Both the position numbers and the translations under genes were made by a program. A DNA stretch of 64,000 nucleotides from Hyaloscypha bicolor E (taxonomy: Eukaryota > Ascomycota > Leotiomycetes > Helotiales > Hyaloscyphaceae). Location: the NCBI RefSeq assembly GCF_002865645.1, contig NW_020194685.1:682001-746000 (forward strand), written 5' to 3'. The notes under the pieces are model-generated. The model had not been told where the DNA came from. It did no database searches and saw nothing but the letters and a program-made list of their open reading frames with translations. Below are positions 21,986 to 33,500 of the stretch, one piece after another (the stretch's first letter is position 1; each line of letters begins with the position of its first letter).

Positions 21986-24900
21986 ATGGCTGCGGCCTCC
22001 TATTACAGTGGCGCGCCTATGGGCGACGAAGCCAGCGATCTCGGGGAGATGTGGAGACAGGCGCTCGATGAATATGCTAATGAGTCTGGTGGAAAGGATC
22101 TTCGAGGCACTGATTCTTCTCAGTGGAATATGGGACGAATTCTTAGCGAGCAAGAGGAGCAGCTGCAACTATTCAGCGTTTTCCGCCACGACAAGGGTCG
22201 CGTAGACAAGCTCAGAAGCTTGGTGTCGAAGAATTCGCAAATCATCCAGAGCGTGGCCTCCAACATCGCCAGCGCAGCGAGCACTGCATTCCCGCCAAGT
22301 TCCGCCATCTTGACAGCGTTCAACTACGTGATGAATGCCTCCAAGGCAGTGTCAGACGACTACGACATGATCGTGCAGTTCTTTGATATTGTGAATTCCT
22401 TCCTCGAGAGGGTCTCCATGTTGGAGGACCGGATGCCGGATATGAGGCCGTTCCAATTACATCTTATGAAAGTTTTCAAATCCTTATTACTTCTATGTGC
22501 TATTGCGAGAAAGTACCGAACTTCTCAAGGCCGGCTCAAAAAGTGGGCGAAGGCCCTGGTTGACGGGAGTGATGGAAAACTTCAGGGCGCCTTCCAGGGT
22601 CTCCACACGCAGCTGGAGAGGTTTGAATCTTCGACTCAGATCGCAACTTTAAGAACAGCAATCGACTCCTCAAGAAAACTGGATTCATATGGCAAGGAAT
22701 TCAAGGTCATCCAAGCTGGTGTGAGTCAGACTATCGACTTGGGGCTTCAGGGAGTTGCTGTCGGCCAACAAAATCTCGCCCAAGGACAGCAAATCCTGGC
22801 TATGGAGGAGCACACCTTTTCGGCGGTTGTGGCAGGGAGCGGATTTGCCAAGGATGCTGCTATGAGCAGCAAGGAGATACTCGAAGTAGTCACACGACAT
22901 GAAACTACCGAGTCGGAGCAGACTGACATGATGAAGAGATTCGAGAACAAGCTGGATCGGACCATGAAGAGCCAGCAACCGAAGAATAAGTTAGGGGGCG
23001 ATCAGGTAATCGATGCTGGTGCAAGAAAGTCGGGTGCGTTGAAGAATCTGGAACAAAAGTTGCGTGACGATACGAAGAGCCAGTTGACGGACCTTGAGAG
23101 CAATTATGTTCGAGGAACTTTCGGGTGGCTAGCCAAATCGAAGATTTACCAGGACCTTGAGGCCGGTGTATTACCAATAGTTCATCTTACTGCCCCCCCC
23201 CCCCGGAATGGGAAAGTCGATGATCACATACGCAACTGCTAGTGCTCTGAAGGAACAGTTCGATGGCGATTCACAAACATCGATTGCCTTCTACTTCTTC
23301 CGCGCGGACGATGACGACGAGTCACGCTCTGCTGAGTCCATGTTAAAATCATGCGCGTATCAGGTGGCCGCTCATGACATCAGATACCGCGAGGAGGTGA
23401 ATGCGGAATTGCAGCGGGACGAATCCAGGTGGATCAAGGACGCATCAAATGCAAAGGCCTTATGGCGACGTTTGTTTACATCCAAATTCCCGAAGCCTGG
23501 CCGCAAGGTTATTCTTCTTCTCGATGGAGTCGACGAAGCCGAAGACGACTCAATCAAGAGGATTATAGACATCATCAAAAAGCTCAAAACAACCGAGGTC
23601 AACATACAGATCATGTTCAGTACTGATGCTGCCGTTTCTGATGAGCTAGGATTGGATAAAATCGCCGCCGCCAAGTTCACACTCGACAAGAAGATGGTCG
23701 TGGAGGACATCAAGCTCGTTGCGATGGCAAGGATGAAGCGATTATCACGCCTCAGCAAGTTGAGGACGACCACAAAGAAGAAGATTGCCCATAAACTGTG
23801 CAAGAAAGCTGATAGTAAGTTTTGTCTCCCATTCCTTGCTGTTGAAGTATGTTTCGTGGTTTCCCTTAAACTTCTCCGCCGAAGTGCAAATTTCTTTACC
23901 ACCACAACAGAGAATGTTGATCTAGTCCAGGTATCCGTTATATTGACCACATGTTACGGAGGCTCAACGCAATTGGCCGAGAAGCGCCCATCCTCAAAGA
24001 ACTCGAGAAGCTGCCAGATAATACCATCATGCTTTATGGCATGCTCCTGGAAGACTGTCAGCGCGATCGGACAGATGCAGACCGAGACCTTCTTCGAAGG
24101 CTCTTCGCCTGGATTGCGTATTCAAGAGAGCGACTTCACATGGGGTCAGCTAAAAGACTGCTCGAGTATATTGCAAAAGACAACAGAATCGTCGTCGATG
24201 AAGAAGTTGAACACAAATCAGCGAGGTAAGCAATCGCTGTTTGATGTGTTGGCTACAAAATTTGGGCTCACTAACTTTGCGCGAAGAATCCTGCGACTGT
24301 CAAATGCAACGTGGGCGGACTCGTATGAAACATATGAGAGCGACCACGACACGGATAAGGGTGAAGACGATGCTAGAAGCGACGACGACGAGGATATGTC
24401 TGAAGATATGGATATATACCTGAGCTTCCAAGAGCGCTCTTTGCGGGAATACTTTCGTGAGAATGAACCCAATCCGGACAGTTTGCGGAGCGCTCCCTCA
24501 ATAGGGAATATGATGATGTTTGAGGCAATCGCCGCAATCCTGACAACTCCATCAAACATAAACAAAGGCACGCAAGCCGAGGAGATACTTCAGTTTTATT
24601 GCAGCTCTCACTGGATGAAACATCTACAAGAGATCAAGTGCGGTGAACTCAATGATGACCAAGCCGCAAATGTGATCAACAGTCTGTACGCCATATTATC
24701 CAACCGGGACAACTCTCTAAGAGTCTTCGAACAAAACTGGAGGCTGGAAGGGCATACCATATTTGGTACATCCGAAGAGCAGGAAAAGAAGGCTCTAGAT
24801 GCGCTCCACGAATGGGCGTCAAGAGCGATTCGAATCAGGTCATCCGCTCTTGCCCCCGGCGCCACGGATTGGATACGACCCCTAATCCGTAACCAAGATA

Positions 24901-27391
24901 TTATCTACATCAGACTCGCAGAGGCCCATGTGGCCAATTGGTTCCTTGGCGCCCAAGATTTTTGGGGCGCCTACGCGTCCTTTCTCTTTGCCCATGCCTC
25001 TCTTGAACATGGAAGGGATATGCTAAAACATAGACCAGACTTGCTCAACTACTTCGAGGAGAGGAGCAAGGCAGGAGACAGTGGAGGGGACAACATCACG
25101 GCCGAATCGATCCGCATCGTCTCGAAATCCTCCTGGCAGATGGAAATGATCATGACCTCACAATCTTACAGGGCCATTGGCATGGCCATGCTAGCCAAAG
25201 GTTTCCAGAAGCCCAGTTTAATACAGTTCGATCTCAGCCTTCAAAACGCGGATGATAGCCGGGACAAAATCCTTGTGTATAGCAAGATGGCTGAAGTGCT
25301 CGTAGACCTGGCACACCTTGCAGCCAAGCGAGAGGAGGAAGCGAAGCCAGAGAAGGATACGAACAACGTGCTTGGTCCCAAGACAGACGCAACCGACCCA
25401 AAACAGGAAGATGGAGATCAGCACCGCAGCGAATCAGAAGCCCTTAATTCAAATACAGGTCTCACACCTCATCACGAATCCGGCGTCGATGCTTCGCCGA
25501 ATAACAAGGACGAGACACCGAAGGTAGAGGTTTCCAGCAAGGAATGGATTCAAAGGGCGTTGGATTGTCTAGCCAGTGCCCAAGAACTTATCCCAAAACT
25601 TGAGTATGACGGAGATCCTGACTTAGACAGGGAACTTAACAATGCCGTCAGAAGCGTGCATGCTCAGCTTGCTAGGGCGGAGTTGATACAAGGAGACACA
25701 GAACATTTGGTTTCGCACCTTACCGAAGCGATGAAGGTGCCAAAGCATAAAGATAATCTAATTCTCTATCTCTTAGACATCCCGGAAGTCTTCAGGCAAC
25801 TGGCCAAGAAGGAACAGTGGTCTACCATCATGGACGTGTTCAACCTACTGCCTAAAGAGGACCGACTTTATTTCATCTGGTTTGAGGAGGACGATGATCA
25901 CCTTTTACATAAGGCTGGGAAGATGACTGACCAGTTTCAACTTGTGGTCAGCGCGTACAAGGATGGGATCAGAATGCTTCAGAGCTGGGAAGCTATAGAA
26001 ATCGTGAACCAGTTTTTCCTCCAGCTTGCCGAATTCCACCGGACGGTGGTAGGAGGACCCGAGGCGTTGGCAGAGGCGAAGATCATTCTGAACAAAGTGC
26101 TTAATACAGCAAATGATTCGCAAGTCGTTTCCAAAGCTTCTTTCCAGATAGCCGACATCCTTGTCGAGGAGTTCCGCGCGACACGCGACCCCTATCGCAA
26201 GATCGCTGCCCAGGGCGACATGAAGATGCTTGTCTCAAAGGTGCGTGAAAACATGAGCATCGATTTCGATGCAACACAGTCACAGACCACGATCCCGCTT
26301 GCGTACATGACCCGAAAGTTAGCGGCATTCGAGTTCCAGGAGAAGTTGAGGGAAACTTTTTTCGGTTGCTACGAGCTTCTCACGGACGCGACGATTAGCA
26401 ACGACAGCCAGAGTCTACGGATGTTAGCTAAGGTCCTAGCATACGTACCTGGCCTAGAACGCGATGCAGAGATCGCCGCGAGCTGTCAATTGTACATAGT
26501 GGATAAGGAGGTTCAAAAGAAAGAAATGGCGTTGGAGGACTCGGAGCATGAGAGTGATACTGACGACGACAAGCAAATTGAGGATTCTGGAAATGGCAAA
26601 GCTGAAGCCGAGGACAAAAAGACGACTAATGACGAGCCAGAAAATGTGGCTAGTGTTAATAGCATAAATGGTGTCGACAGAGGGTTCAATGGACACAATG
26701 AAGAAGGGTCTGACAAGCCAGCTGACGTCAACGTTGGTGAGACGAAGTTGACTAGTGACCATAAAGAGACGGGTGAGATGGACAAGAAGCCCAACGAGGA
26801 GTCTAGAAAAGCCGATACCGAGGAGAAGCTGAAAGAAGGGGAAAGGAACTCGCAGGAAAATTCTGATGACGTGGACGACAAACTCAAAGAAGATAATGGA
26901 GATCTCGACGAGATACATGGGAGCATCAGCTGCAAGAACTGCAAGAAATCGGTGACGAACTGGAATAACGGAGCCGTGTATCTCTGCTACTACTGCACCG
27001 AGCTGGACCTATGCGAAGAAGTACGTATGAACTACACAGCAAGCTCTTTTGACCAACTCTAGCCTATTCGTCCCTCCACCGACCGCGTACCTGCCCAAGC
27101 TCTCCTTTCCATATAGAGATAAAATTCGCTAACTAGATCTTCCCACAGTGCTACGTAGTAAAGAAGAAACGCGAAAGCGGAGAACTGCCGCCCGATTGGC
27201 ACACGCTATGTCCGTCTGGCCACAAGCATATCAAGGCTCCGTCACCGGGTTGGAAGGGGGTCAAGGATGGGGTGATCTGCTTCGAGGTGGAAGAGAATAA
27301 CACAAGGTTCGAAACGTGGCTAAACGAGTTGAAACATAGCAAGTGGAATACGGCTTGGGAGACGTTCTGGTCGAAAGAAATGCAGGAGTAA
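21986..27391 (+). CDS. Goodbye-NACHT-TPR-ZZ NOD-like receptor, single frameshift at the P-loop
   Basis: Fungal STAND/NLR protein of the type linked to non-self recognition and programmed cell death. Exons are 21986-23814, 23931-24225, 24287-27020 and 27149-27391. Their sum is one base over a multiple of three. The only discontinuity is a 12-C run (23193-23204) immediately before GMGKS: 11 C's would read APPPGMGKS and give 1699 aa, while 12 C's end the protein after about 418 aa. Order: Goodbye domain (about 18-140, EMWRQALDEYANESGGKDL), helical linker, Walker A (about 400-409), Walker B LLLDGVDEAED (about 509), SFQERSLREYF, long helical TPR-like region (about 850-1450), acidic low-complexity stretch, and a C-terminal ZZ-type zinc finger (from about 1588, CKNC...CYYC...LCEE then CYVV...HTLC..GHKH). 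Family placement is from motifs. Whether it is functional depends on the run length. Confidence 0.8.
23193..23204 (+). repeat. 12-C homopolymer at the NLR Walker A motif
   Basis: Twelve consecutive C's precede ggaatgggaaagtcg, which encodes GMGKS. The reading frame upstream (LPIVHLT) and the one downstream (GMGKSMITYATAS) differ by one base, and this run is the only place a shift is needed. Eight C's would give a canonical APPGMGKS Walker A, eleven would give APPPGMGKS, and twelve disrupt it. Confidence 0.9.
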
Positions 27392-27719
27392 GGACAAGAT
27401 GGAAGAGGAAAAAAGGATTTCCTACTCTACTCTAATCGTCAATCAATCCGGCGGAAGCTTCTATGCTGGAAGAGGAGCGGGTAAATCCTTGGAGCTGACA
27501 CATTTCTTTCATTATTAGTTATCCCCTTGGTACTTGGAGCTCTCGGGAATTTCTCAAGGAAAGACAAGAACGGTGTCGATTCATTTTAATTCGCTGGAAT
27601 AGTGAGTCAAATATCAAAGTATTTACTGCTCGTGATAGTCTCTAATACATTCTTCTAAACACTTTCAATAAAGCTTGTCTCGGAAATACCTTATGCCAGG
27701 AGAACTTGCCTTATATTAT

Positions 27720-28485
27720 AAATTACACATATGGTTTATAACCTCTTATTAGTTAAAGAACAATATAAAATTAGACTCGGAGCTAGGTAAAAGTAAGCTT
27801 AAAATAACCCACAGATTTAGTAAATAAATTCTTGAAACTAAATATAAGAGCCTTATAAGCCCATAATTTATAAGGCCTAATAAGGCTTAAAAACTGGAAC
27901 TTAATTAATTAATATATAAACTTCTTTAAATTAAAATATTATTTTAAGAAATTATTTTATTATAAATAAAGAAATATATAATTATAATATAAAGGTTATA
28001 ATATACTAGCTTATACTTATATTAAAAATCTAACTTAATTTTTTATTATCAAAGAGCTTAAGTAGCCAATTGCAAGTTATTAATACCCTTCCTTGCTCTA
28101 ATTAACACCCCTAATCGATATCGGGGGGAGAGGGGGTGTAATGGGCACACGTGATGGCGCATGGACAGGTGTCAGATATCGTGGATCTAGTTCCCTATTT
28201 TGGGTAAAGCTTGCGATCGGAATCGTACGGGCGATCGGAATCGTACGGATCGCATGGGATCGTGTTTCCTAGTTAAGTAAAGTGCTTCGCAGGCTTGGCT
28301 AAGCACTAGGGAACATATAGGGAGACGCTCCTAGCTTTGGAAAGGGGCATCAATTAGTCTTTTATTGGAATCAATTCTTGGAATCAGTTACACTTGCAAG
28401 CGTCACTCTGCAGCTTACTTACCTTGACTACTTGTACATCACCCTGCTATTAAGTGCCTCACAGGGGGTCGTTTTACTTTTTCCC
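27720..28485 (-). mobile_element. AT-rich TIR element, copy B (inverted, truncated, with nested solo LTR)
   Basis: Reverse-oriented relative to copies A and D. The AT-rich interior shares segments with copy C such as aagagcttaagtagccaatt and the ccctataag-type palindrome. One end carries cccctaatcgatatcgggggg. The terminal piece gggggtcgttttactttttcccc lies at 28464-28486, separated from the rest by the solo LTR at 28170-28463. The opposite end, with the conserved gtccgagcgcctctac patch, is missing, so this copy is truncated on its left. It is the most diverged of the four. Confidence 0.55.
28170..28463 (+). mobile_element. Solo LTR of a retrotransposon, copy 1
   Basis: A 294-bp segment running from tgtcagatatcg to gtgcctcaca, giving the TG...CA ends of an LTR. 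It aligns along its length with the reverse complement of 44977-45235: shared blocks include gctaagcactaggga/gctaagcgctaggga, ggggcat, ttcttggaat, acacttgcaagcg, and the terminal ccttgactacttgt...accctgctatt...gcctcaca. No internal coding region or second LTR is nearby. An 18-bp unit (gcgatcggaatcgtacgg) is tandemly repeated inside near 28212-28248. No convincing target-site duplication is visible. Confidence 0.65.
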
Positions 28486-28675
28486 CTTCCCTGCGCGAAG
28501 CTTCAAACAACGAACATGAACGTATGAGCCTTGCCCAAAATATGTAGCCTAAATAGCGGGCCTTAGCTTGCCGAGTCGACCTCTCAGGATGGGCGAGGAT
28601 GAAGTTTTTCCGGTTGAGTGTGCCTGGTGATATTTCAACTGGGGTGGCGTGCTGGAGGAAATCTAGGCGCGCATC

Positions 28676-29250
28676 GGGGGTAAAAGTTTAAACGACACGC
28701 CCAGACTAGCCACTAACCCAATGTAGAGGCGCTCGGACAGGAACACCAAAAATCTAGCTTCCTCTTTAAATGTAATTTACTTTATGGGGAATTAATAGAA
28801 TTTAATATTTTCTTTATTTTCTTATAGCACTAATTAAGGACTATTAAAAGATGAACTTTTTATAAAATATTAATTAGTAATAGTTCTTTAAATTAAAGAA
28901 GTTAAAAAGGCAATTTTTATAGCCTAAAGAGAAGCTTAAGAAAGCCTAGAAATTTAGTAAACAAGTCCCTAAACCTAGATATAAGAGCCCTATAAGCCCC
29001 TAATTTATAGGGCTTTATAGGGCTTAAGAATAAGAACTTCATTAATTAGTATATAAACTCCTTTTAAATTAAATTAAATTCTAATTAATCTTTTTATTAT
29101 AAGTTAAGAAGCGCGTGATTATATTATAAGCCTTATAATATACCGGTTTTTACTTATTAATAGAACCAACTTAAGGTCTCTAAAGAGCTTAAGTAGCCAA
29201 TTACAAGTCGTCAACACCCTGGCCCCCAGTCGACACCCCCTTTTCCCCGC
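28676..29250 (-). mobile_element. AT-rich TIR element (MITE-like), copy C
   Basis: Inverted relative to copy A. The left end gggggtaaaagtttaaacgacacg and the patch actagccactaaccc, then gaggcgctcggacagg, then aacaccaaaaatc, match the reverse complement of the right side of copy A. The right end has agtcgacacccccttttcccc. The AT-rich interior corresponds to copies A and D. It lies 200 bp from copy B. No coding capacity. Confidence 0.7.
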
Positions 29251-29555
29251 ATCGGCCGTGGCTCCCTTGCAGAAAGCCACCGGAATCAATTCATCAGTTT
29301 GTGCGGGGAAAGCCGTAAATTTTGTCAGAGGACTCGGCGCCGCAAGATTCGTGCGAGCACAGTTCAGGCAGAAGAGGATGATTGTAGAAGTGGAAATGTT
29401 TTGGATCAGAGAAGGGAAAGTCCTTGATGAACCGAGGGAGGAGGGAGGGAGGCTCACCTCATCTCAGGGTCCGTCCAACTTGGCGATCTTCGTGCGCCGG
29501 AAGCGGTTTAGTGCTGAGGGTAGAAAGCTTATTCGTAGATCGGCACTTCTCGTTC

Positions 29556-29755
29556 TCTCCTCTCCTCTTCTCTCCTCTCCTCTTCTCTCCTCTCCTCTTC
29601 TCTCCTCTCCTCTTCTCTCCTCTCCTCTTCTCTCCTCTCCTCTTCTCTCCTCTTCTCCTCTTCTCTCCTCTCCTCTTCTCTCCTCTCCTCTTCTCTCCTC
29701 TCCTCTTCTCTCCTCTCCTCTTCTCTCCTCTCCTCTTCTCTCCTCTTCTCTTCTC
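29556..29755 (+). repeat. 15-bp pyrimidine-only tandem repeat, about 13 copies
   Basis: Unit tctcctctcctcttc repeated in near-perfect register for about 200 bp, with one shortened unit around 29652. One strand is entirely C/T and the other entirely A/G. Every frame is open through it, which creates artefactual proteins made of LLSSP or RREE-type repeats; none is called. Mirror-symmetric polypurine-polypyrimidine DNA of this type can form triplex (H-DNA) structures. Confidence 0.9.
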
Positions 29756-30535
29756 CGGATCTGATCTGATCAGGGGCCAGCAACCGTTTGAGGACAGGGC
29801 TGCCGAGGGCTGCAGGGCCCTCCGCGCATAGCACACTATTGTATTCTTCTGCAAATGGCGACAGAAACGAGTGCTGAACCAACAGACTCTCACTCTAATT
29901 GGCGGCTAATTGACCAGATCACATTGAGGACAGCCACTTGCGCGTGAGCGAGATCTCCCGGGTCAGTCATGCCCTCGCGAGCCCAACGATTCGGCACACC
30001 TGAATTTCTTCAGCGTTCCAGGCACATGGCAGTCTGCTTCAGGATGTGCCCCCTCTTGTGAGACCGAGCACCGCAAGAAAATATAAGAGAAGTAGAGTGC
30101 CACGCCCATTTTTTATGTTTGTTGGCTTTCTCTCCATGTTCCCCCTTTGCTCCGGAAAGTCTCGAGACTCCAACACAGAAAGTGCTATGCAGGCATGGTA
30201 ATCTGCTGTGTGCGAGCCATTTATTTCGTAGCCATATTGGCTGTTGCTCGTTGATGATAAGATGCTTTCTTCCTGCTTTTAATCCAAACATAATTAATTT
30301 TGTTCATCGCTCCTTCCTAAACTACCTGAGCATCATACCTTTTCACGTGACCCACGTCATTATCTCAGTCGGCCTTCGAAGCTTTTCACCTTCAGAAATA
30401 TCCATACAGATCAGTCCACTCCTGGGAATGGTTCTGGCCTGAATACATGCGCGCAACACGAACTTGGGAATAATATAATGGAAGTGCGACCAAGAACGAC
30501 AACCTCCCTTCTGTTTCAGTTGCCACATTTTCCCA
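29756..30535. other. Intergenic region upstream of the GH92 gene
   Basis: No gene is supported in this 780-bp stretch. A CACGTG hexamer (ttCACGTGac) lies near 30344-30349, about 190 bp upstream of the GH92 start. Otherwise nothing was recognised. Confidence 0.4.
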
Positions 30536-33500
30536 ATGTGTCTTTACGCTTCCCTGACAGTCTTATTGGTGGCTGCTGCCAGAGCAGAACCAACAGACCT
30601 TACTCAATATGTCTTGACCAATGTACATTGTACCCTGCAAAACATGTAGATTGCCAGCTGACACCTTCTAGACTGGGCAGACAAATGGAGGGAACACCTT
30701 TGCAGGAGTCACCCTACCCTTTGGTATGGTGAAGCTAGGTCCTGACATGTTTTTTGGAGCGGATTCCTACTCTGGAGATGTCAATGTCGGCAATTTCACG
30801 GGATTCTCCATGATGCACGAGAGTGGCACTGGTGGAGCTCCAAAGTATGGAGTAGTCAGTCAAATGCCTGCCCTGGGAAATATCACCAATCCTCTGGCAA
30901 ATTTGAATGATACCAGAGCTTCTCCGGATATTGCCTCTGTCGGGTACTACAAAGCCTCCCTCGGGTCTAGGATTACGGTCGAACTCGGTGCGACAAGTCG
31001 AGCAGGATTTTACCAGTATACTTTCCCAGCAGGAAATCAGTCAAACGTTGTAGTGGACATCTCCCATGTTCTTCCTTCATATCGTGGTCAAGGCCTATCA
31101 CAGCACTATCTTGGAGGAAATATCACCACTTCCAGTGACCACTACGAAGGACATGCAGATTACGACAATGGATGGAATCGAGCACCCGACTGGAGAATTT
31201 TTTTCTGCGCATTTTTCGAGTCCAATACCTCTGCGACTGTTAATACATTTATCGGACAGAACGATAACACTAGCAAGCTGGCTGATTATAGCACTGCTTC
31301 AAATATCAACTCCACTGCTCGTCTGGGGGCTGTTTTTTATTTTGGCAATGCAACCAGCGTTACTTCCAGAGTTGGAATCTCCTTTATATCCACTGCCCAG
31401 GCATGTGACAATGTCAATACACAGATACCAGCTGGAACAACACTCTCAACTTTGACCAGGAACGCAAAGCAAGTCTGGAACGGCGAGGTGCTGTCCAAAG
31501 TAACAACAGCTGAATCCAATCTGAGCAACCTGCAATTACTGTACAGTTCGATGTACCACATGCATCTCCTACCTTCAAACAGAACAGGGGAAAACCCTCT
31601 CTGGACCTCCACTGAACCCTATTATGATGACGTCTATACGTCCTGGGATCTTTTTAGATGCACTTTTGCACTACTGCAGGTCTTCCAGCCAAGGATGTAT
31701 GAAGAGTACATCAGATCGCTCATCAACATCTTCCGATTCGAAGGCTATACGCCGATGCTCGGTCGTCCAATTTCAATGGCGCCAGTCAGGGTGGCTCGAA
31801 TTCGGATAACATCTTGGCTGACGCCTACATTAAAGGAGTTCGTGGAGCTGTGAACTGGAATGATGGATACAAGGCAATGCAAAAGAATGCAGAAGTGACT
31901 CCACCAAACAATAACGACCCTCGTGATCTATCTTCTTCGACTAAAGAGGGGCGAGGAGCACTCCCAGATTGTAGGTATTTGGGGAGAAACCTTTTCCTAT
32001 TACGGACTGTTTCATGAGTTTCTCCTAAGACAATGTCCTCTCCCGAAAAAATCTTAATCTAGAAATGCTAACTCCCCCGTTACCCAGGGCTTGAACTTGG
32101 ATACATAACTCCAAGATACGGTCGCGCTGTTACTCGAGCCGTTGAGTATTCCGTCAATGACTTCTCGCTCTCCCAGGTTGCAGCCGGGCTTGGAAAAAGT
32201 CCCGACGTCAGGAAGTACATTGATCGATCTCGGAATTGGCGAAACCATTGGAGCCCGGAGGCGACCTCTCTCAACTTCTTCGGCTTCATTGTTCCTCGCA
32301 GCAGAGATGGATTTATTGAGCAAGATCCCCTGCAATGCGGCGGTTGTTATTGGGGTGATGCATATTATGAAGGTTTACCTTGGAAATATAGCTTCAACAC
32401 CCATCACGACATCAACACCCTGATTGCACTTTCCGGTGGACCAGAGACCTTCGTCAAACGCCTAGATATGATGTTTACGCCCAATATCACTAGCCGCAAT
32501 GCCGCATTCAACAGCACAATCTTCAATCCTGGAAACGAGCCCAGTTTCGCAACCCCATATCTGTACAATTATGTTGGTCGCCAAGATCTCAGCGTCAAGC
32601 AAAGCCGAAACATTGCAAAAAGTTACTACAGCCCTACTCCGGGGGGTCTGCCCGGAAACAGCGACGCAGGAGCAATGGAATCCTGGCTCCTCTGGAACAT
32701 GCTTGGACTTTACCCAATGGTCGGCCAAACAACGTTTCTCATCGGCTCACCCTGGTTCGCCAACACTTCCATCTCCCTTGGAGGCGGCAAATCCCTCACT
32801 ATGACCACGACTGGCGGTTCCAATGACTCGTACTACGTACAAACTCTCCACGTAAACGGAAAACCGTGGACGCAGTCGTGGGTTACATGGGACCAGATAT
32901 TCGCCAAGGGTGGAACGATGGACTTCGTGTTAGGGCACGAGCCGAAGAATTGGACGACGGGGCCACCACCCCCGAGTCCGGCGAGTGAGCATAGCCAGTA
33001 TACGAATTCAAGCATTATTGTTAGGCCAGGAGAGGTCCCAATGGCGCCTAGTGCTGCAGTGCTGTCAAAGGAGGCGCACAGGAGCAAACTCTTGAGAGAT
33101 GTGGCATTGGGGGTTATGGGGTTTGTGGTTTTGGGGTTATTGGTTTTGGCGGGGTGGTTGTGGTGGTATTGGGTGAGGAAGGCGAGGACAGTTGCTGAGG
33201 AGCAAGAGACGGGCCAAGAGAAAGCATTTACTAGGCTCGGCAAGCTTGTTACCGTGAGAGGAAGCTCGCAGATCATGGTCAGAGGAGCTCAAGACCAGCT
33301 CACGCACCTCTTCAAGAAGAGGTCGATATCGACGAAAGAGGCAGGCCGACCAAAGAGTGTGGACGACAGTATCGGTGGCGAGACAATCATTGAAAACGAT
33401 GGCGAAATACAAATCAGCAAGAAGAAAGAGCTAAGAGTATTGGTTCTTGAAGCTTATGATCAAGAGCCTGAACCCGCTGAGCCTTGGACACCGAGGGGTA

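Noticed and set aside
23815..23930. Apparent further frameshift plus stop in the NLR after NACHT
   Set aside because: An intron with donor gtaagt and acceptor at gtccag (23929-23930) joins KKAD to SIRYIDHMLRRLN exactly in phase, so no lesion is needed there.
24226..24286. Stop after EEVEHKSAR in the NLR
   Set aside because: Explained by a 61-bp GT-AG intron with ctaac branch; the frame resumes as ILRLSNATWADSY.
28212..28248. CRISPR-like or iteron array
   Set aside because: Only two copies of an 18-bp unit inside a retrotransposon LTR; no spacers or associated genes.
28165..28468. ACAGG target-site duplication for the solo LTR
   Set aside because: acagg precedes the LTR, and acagg also occurs at 28461-28465. 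However, the aca belongs to the conserved LTR end (shared with copy 2), so the duplication is not supported.
19826..29250. Composite transposon carrying the NLR between inverted MITE copies
   Set aside because: Copies A and B/C are in opposite orientation and flank the NLR, which is suggestive. But no shared target duplication or transposase exists, and copy B is truncated, so mobilisation of the block is not supported.
29459..29893. Open frames of LLSSP or RREEE repeats on both strands
   Set aside because: They are translations of the 15-bp pyrimidine repeat, not genes.
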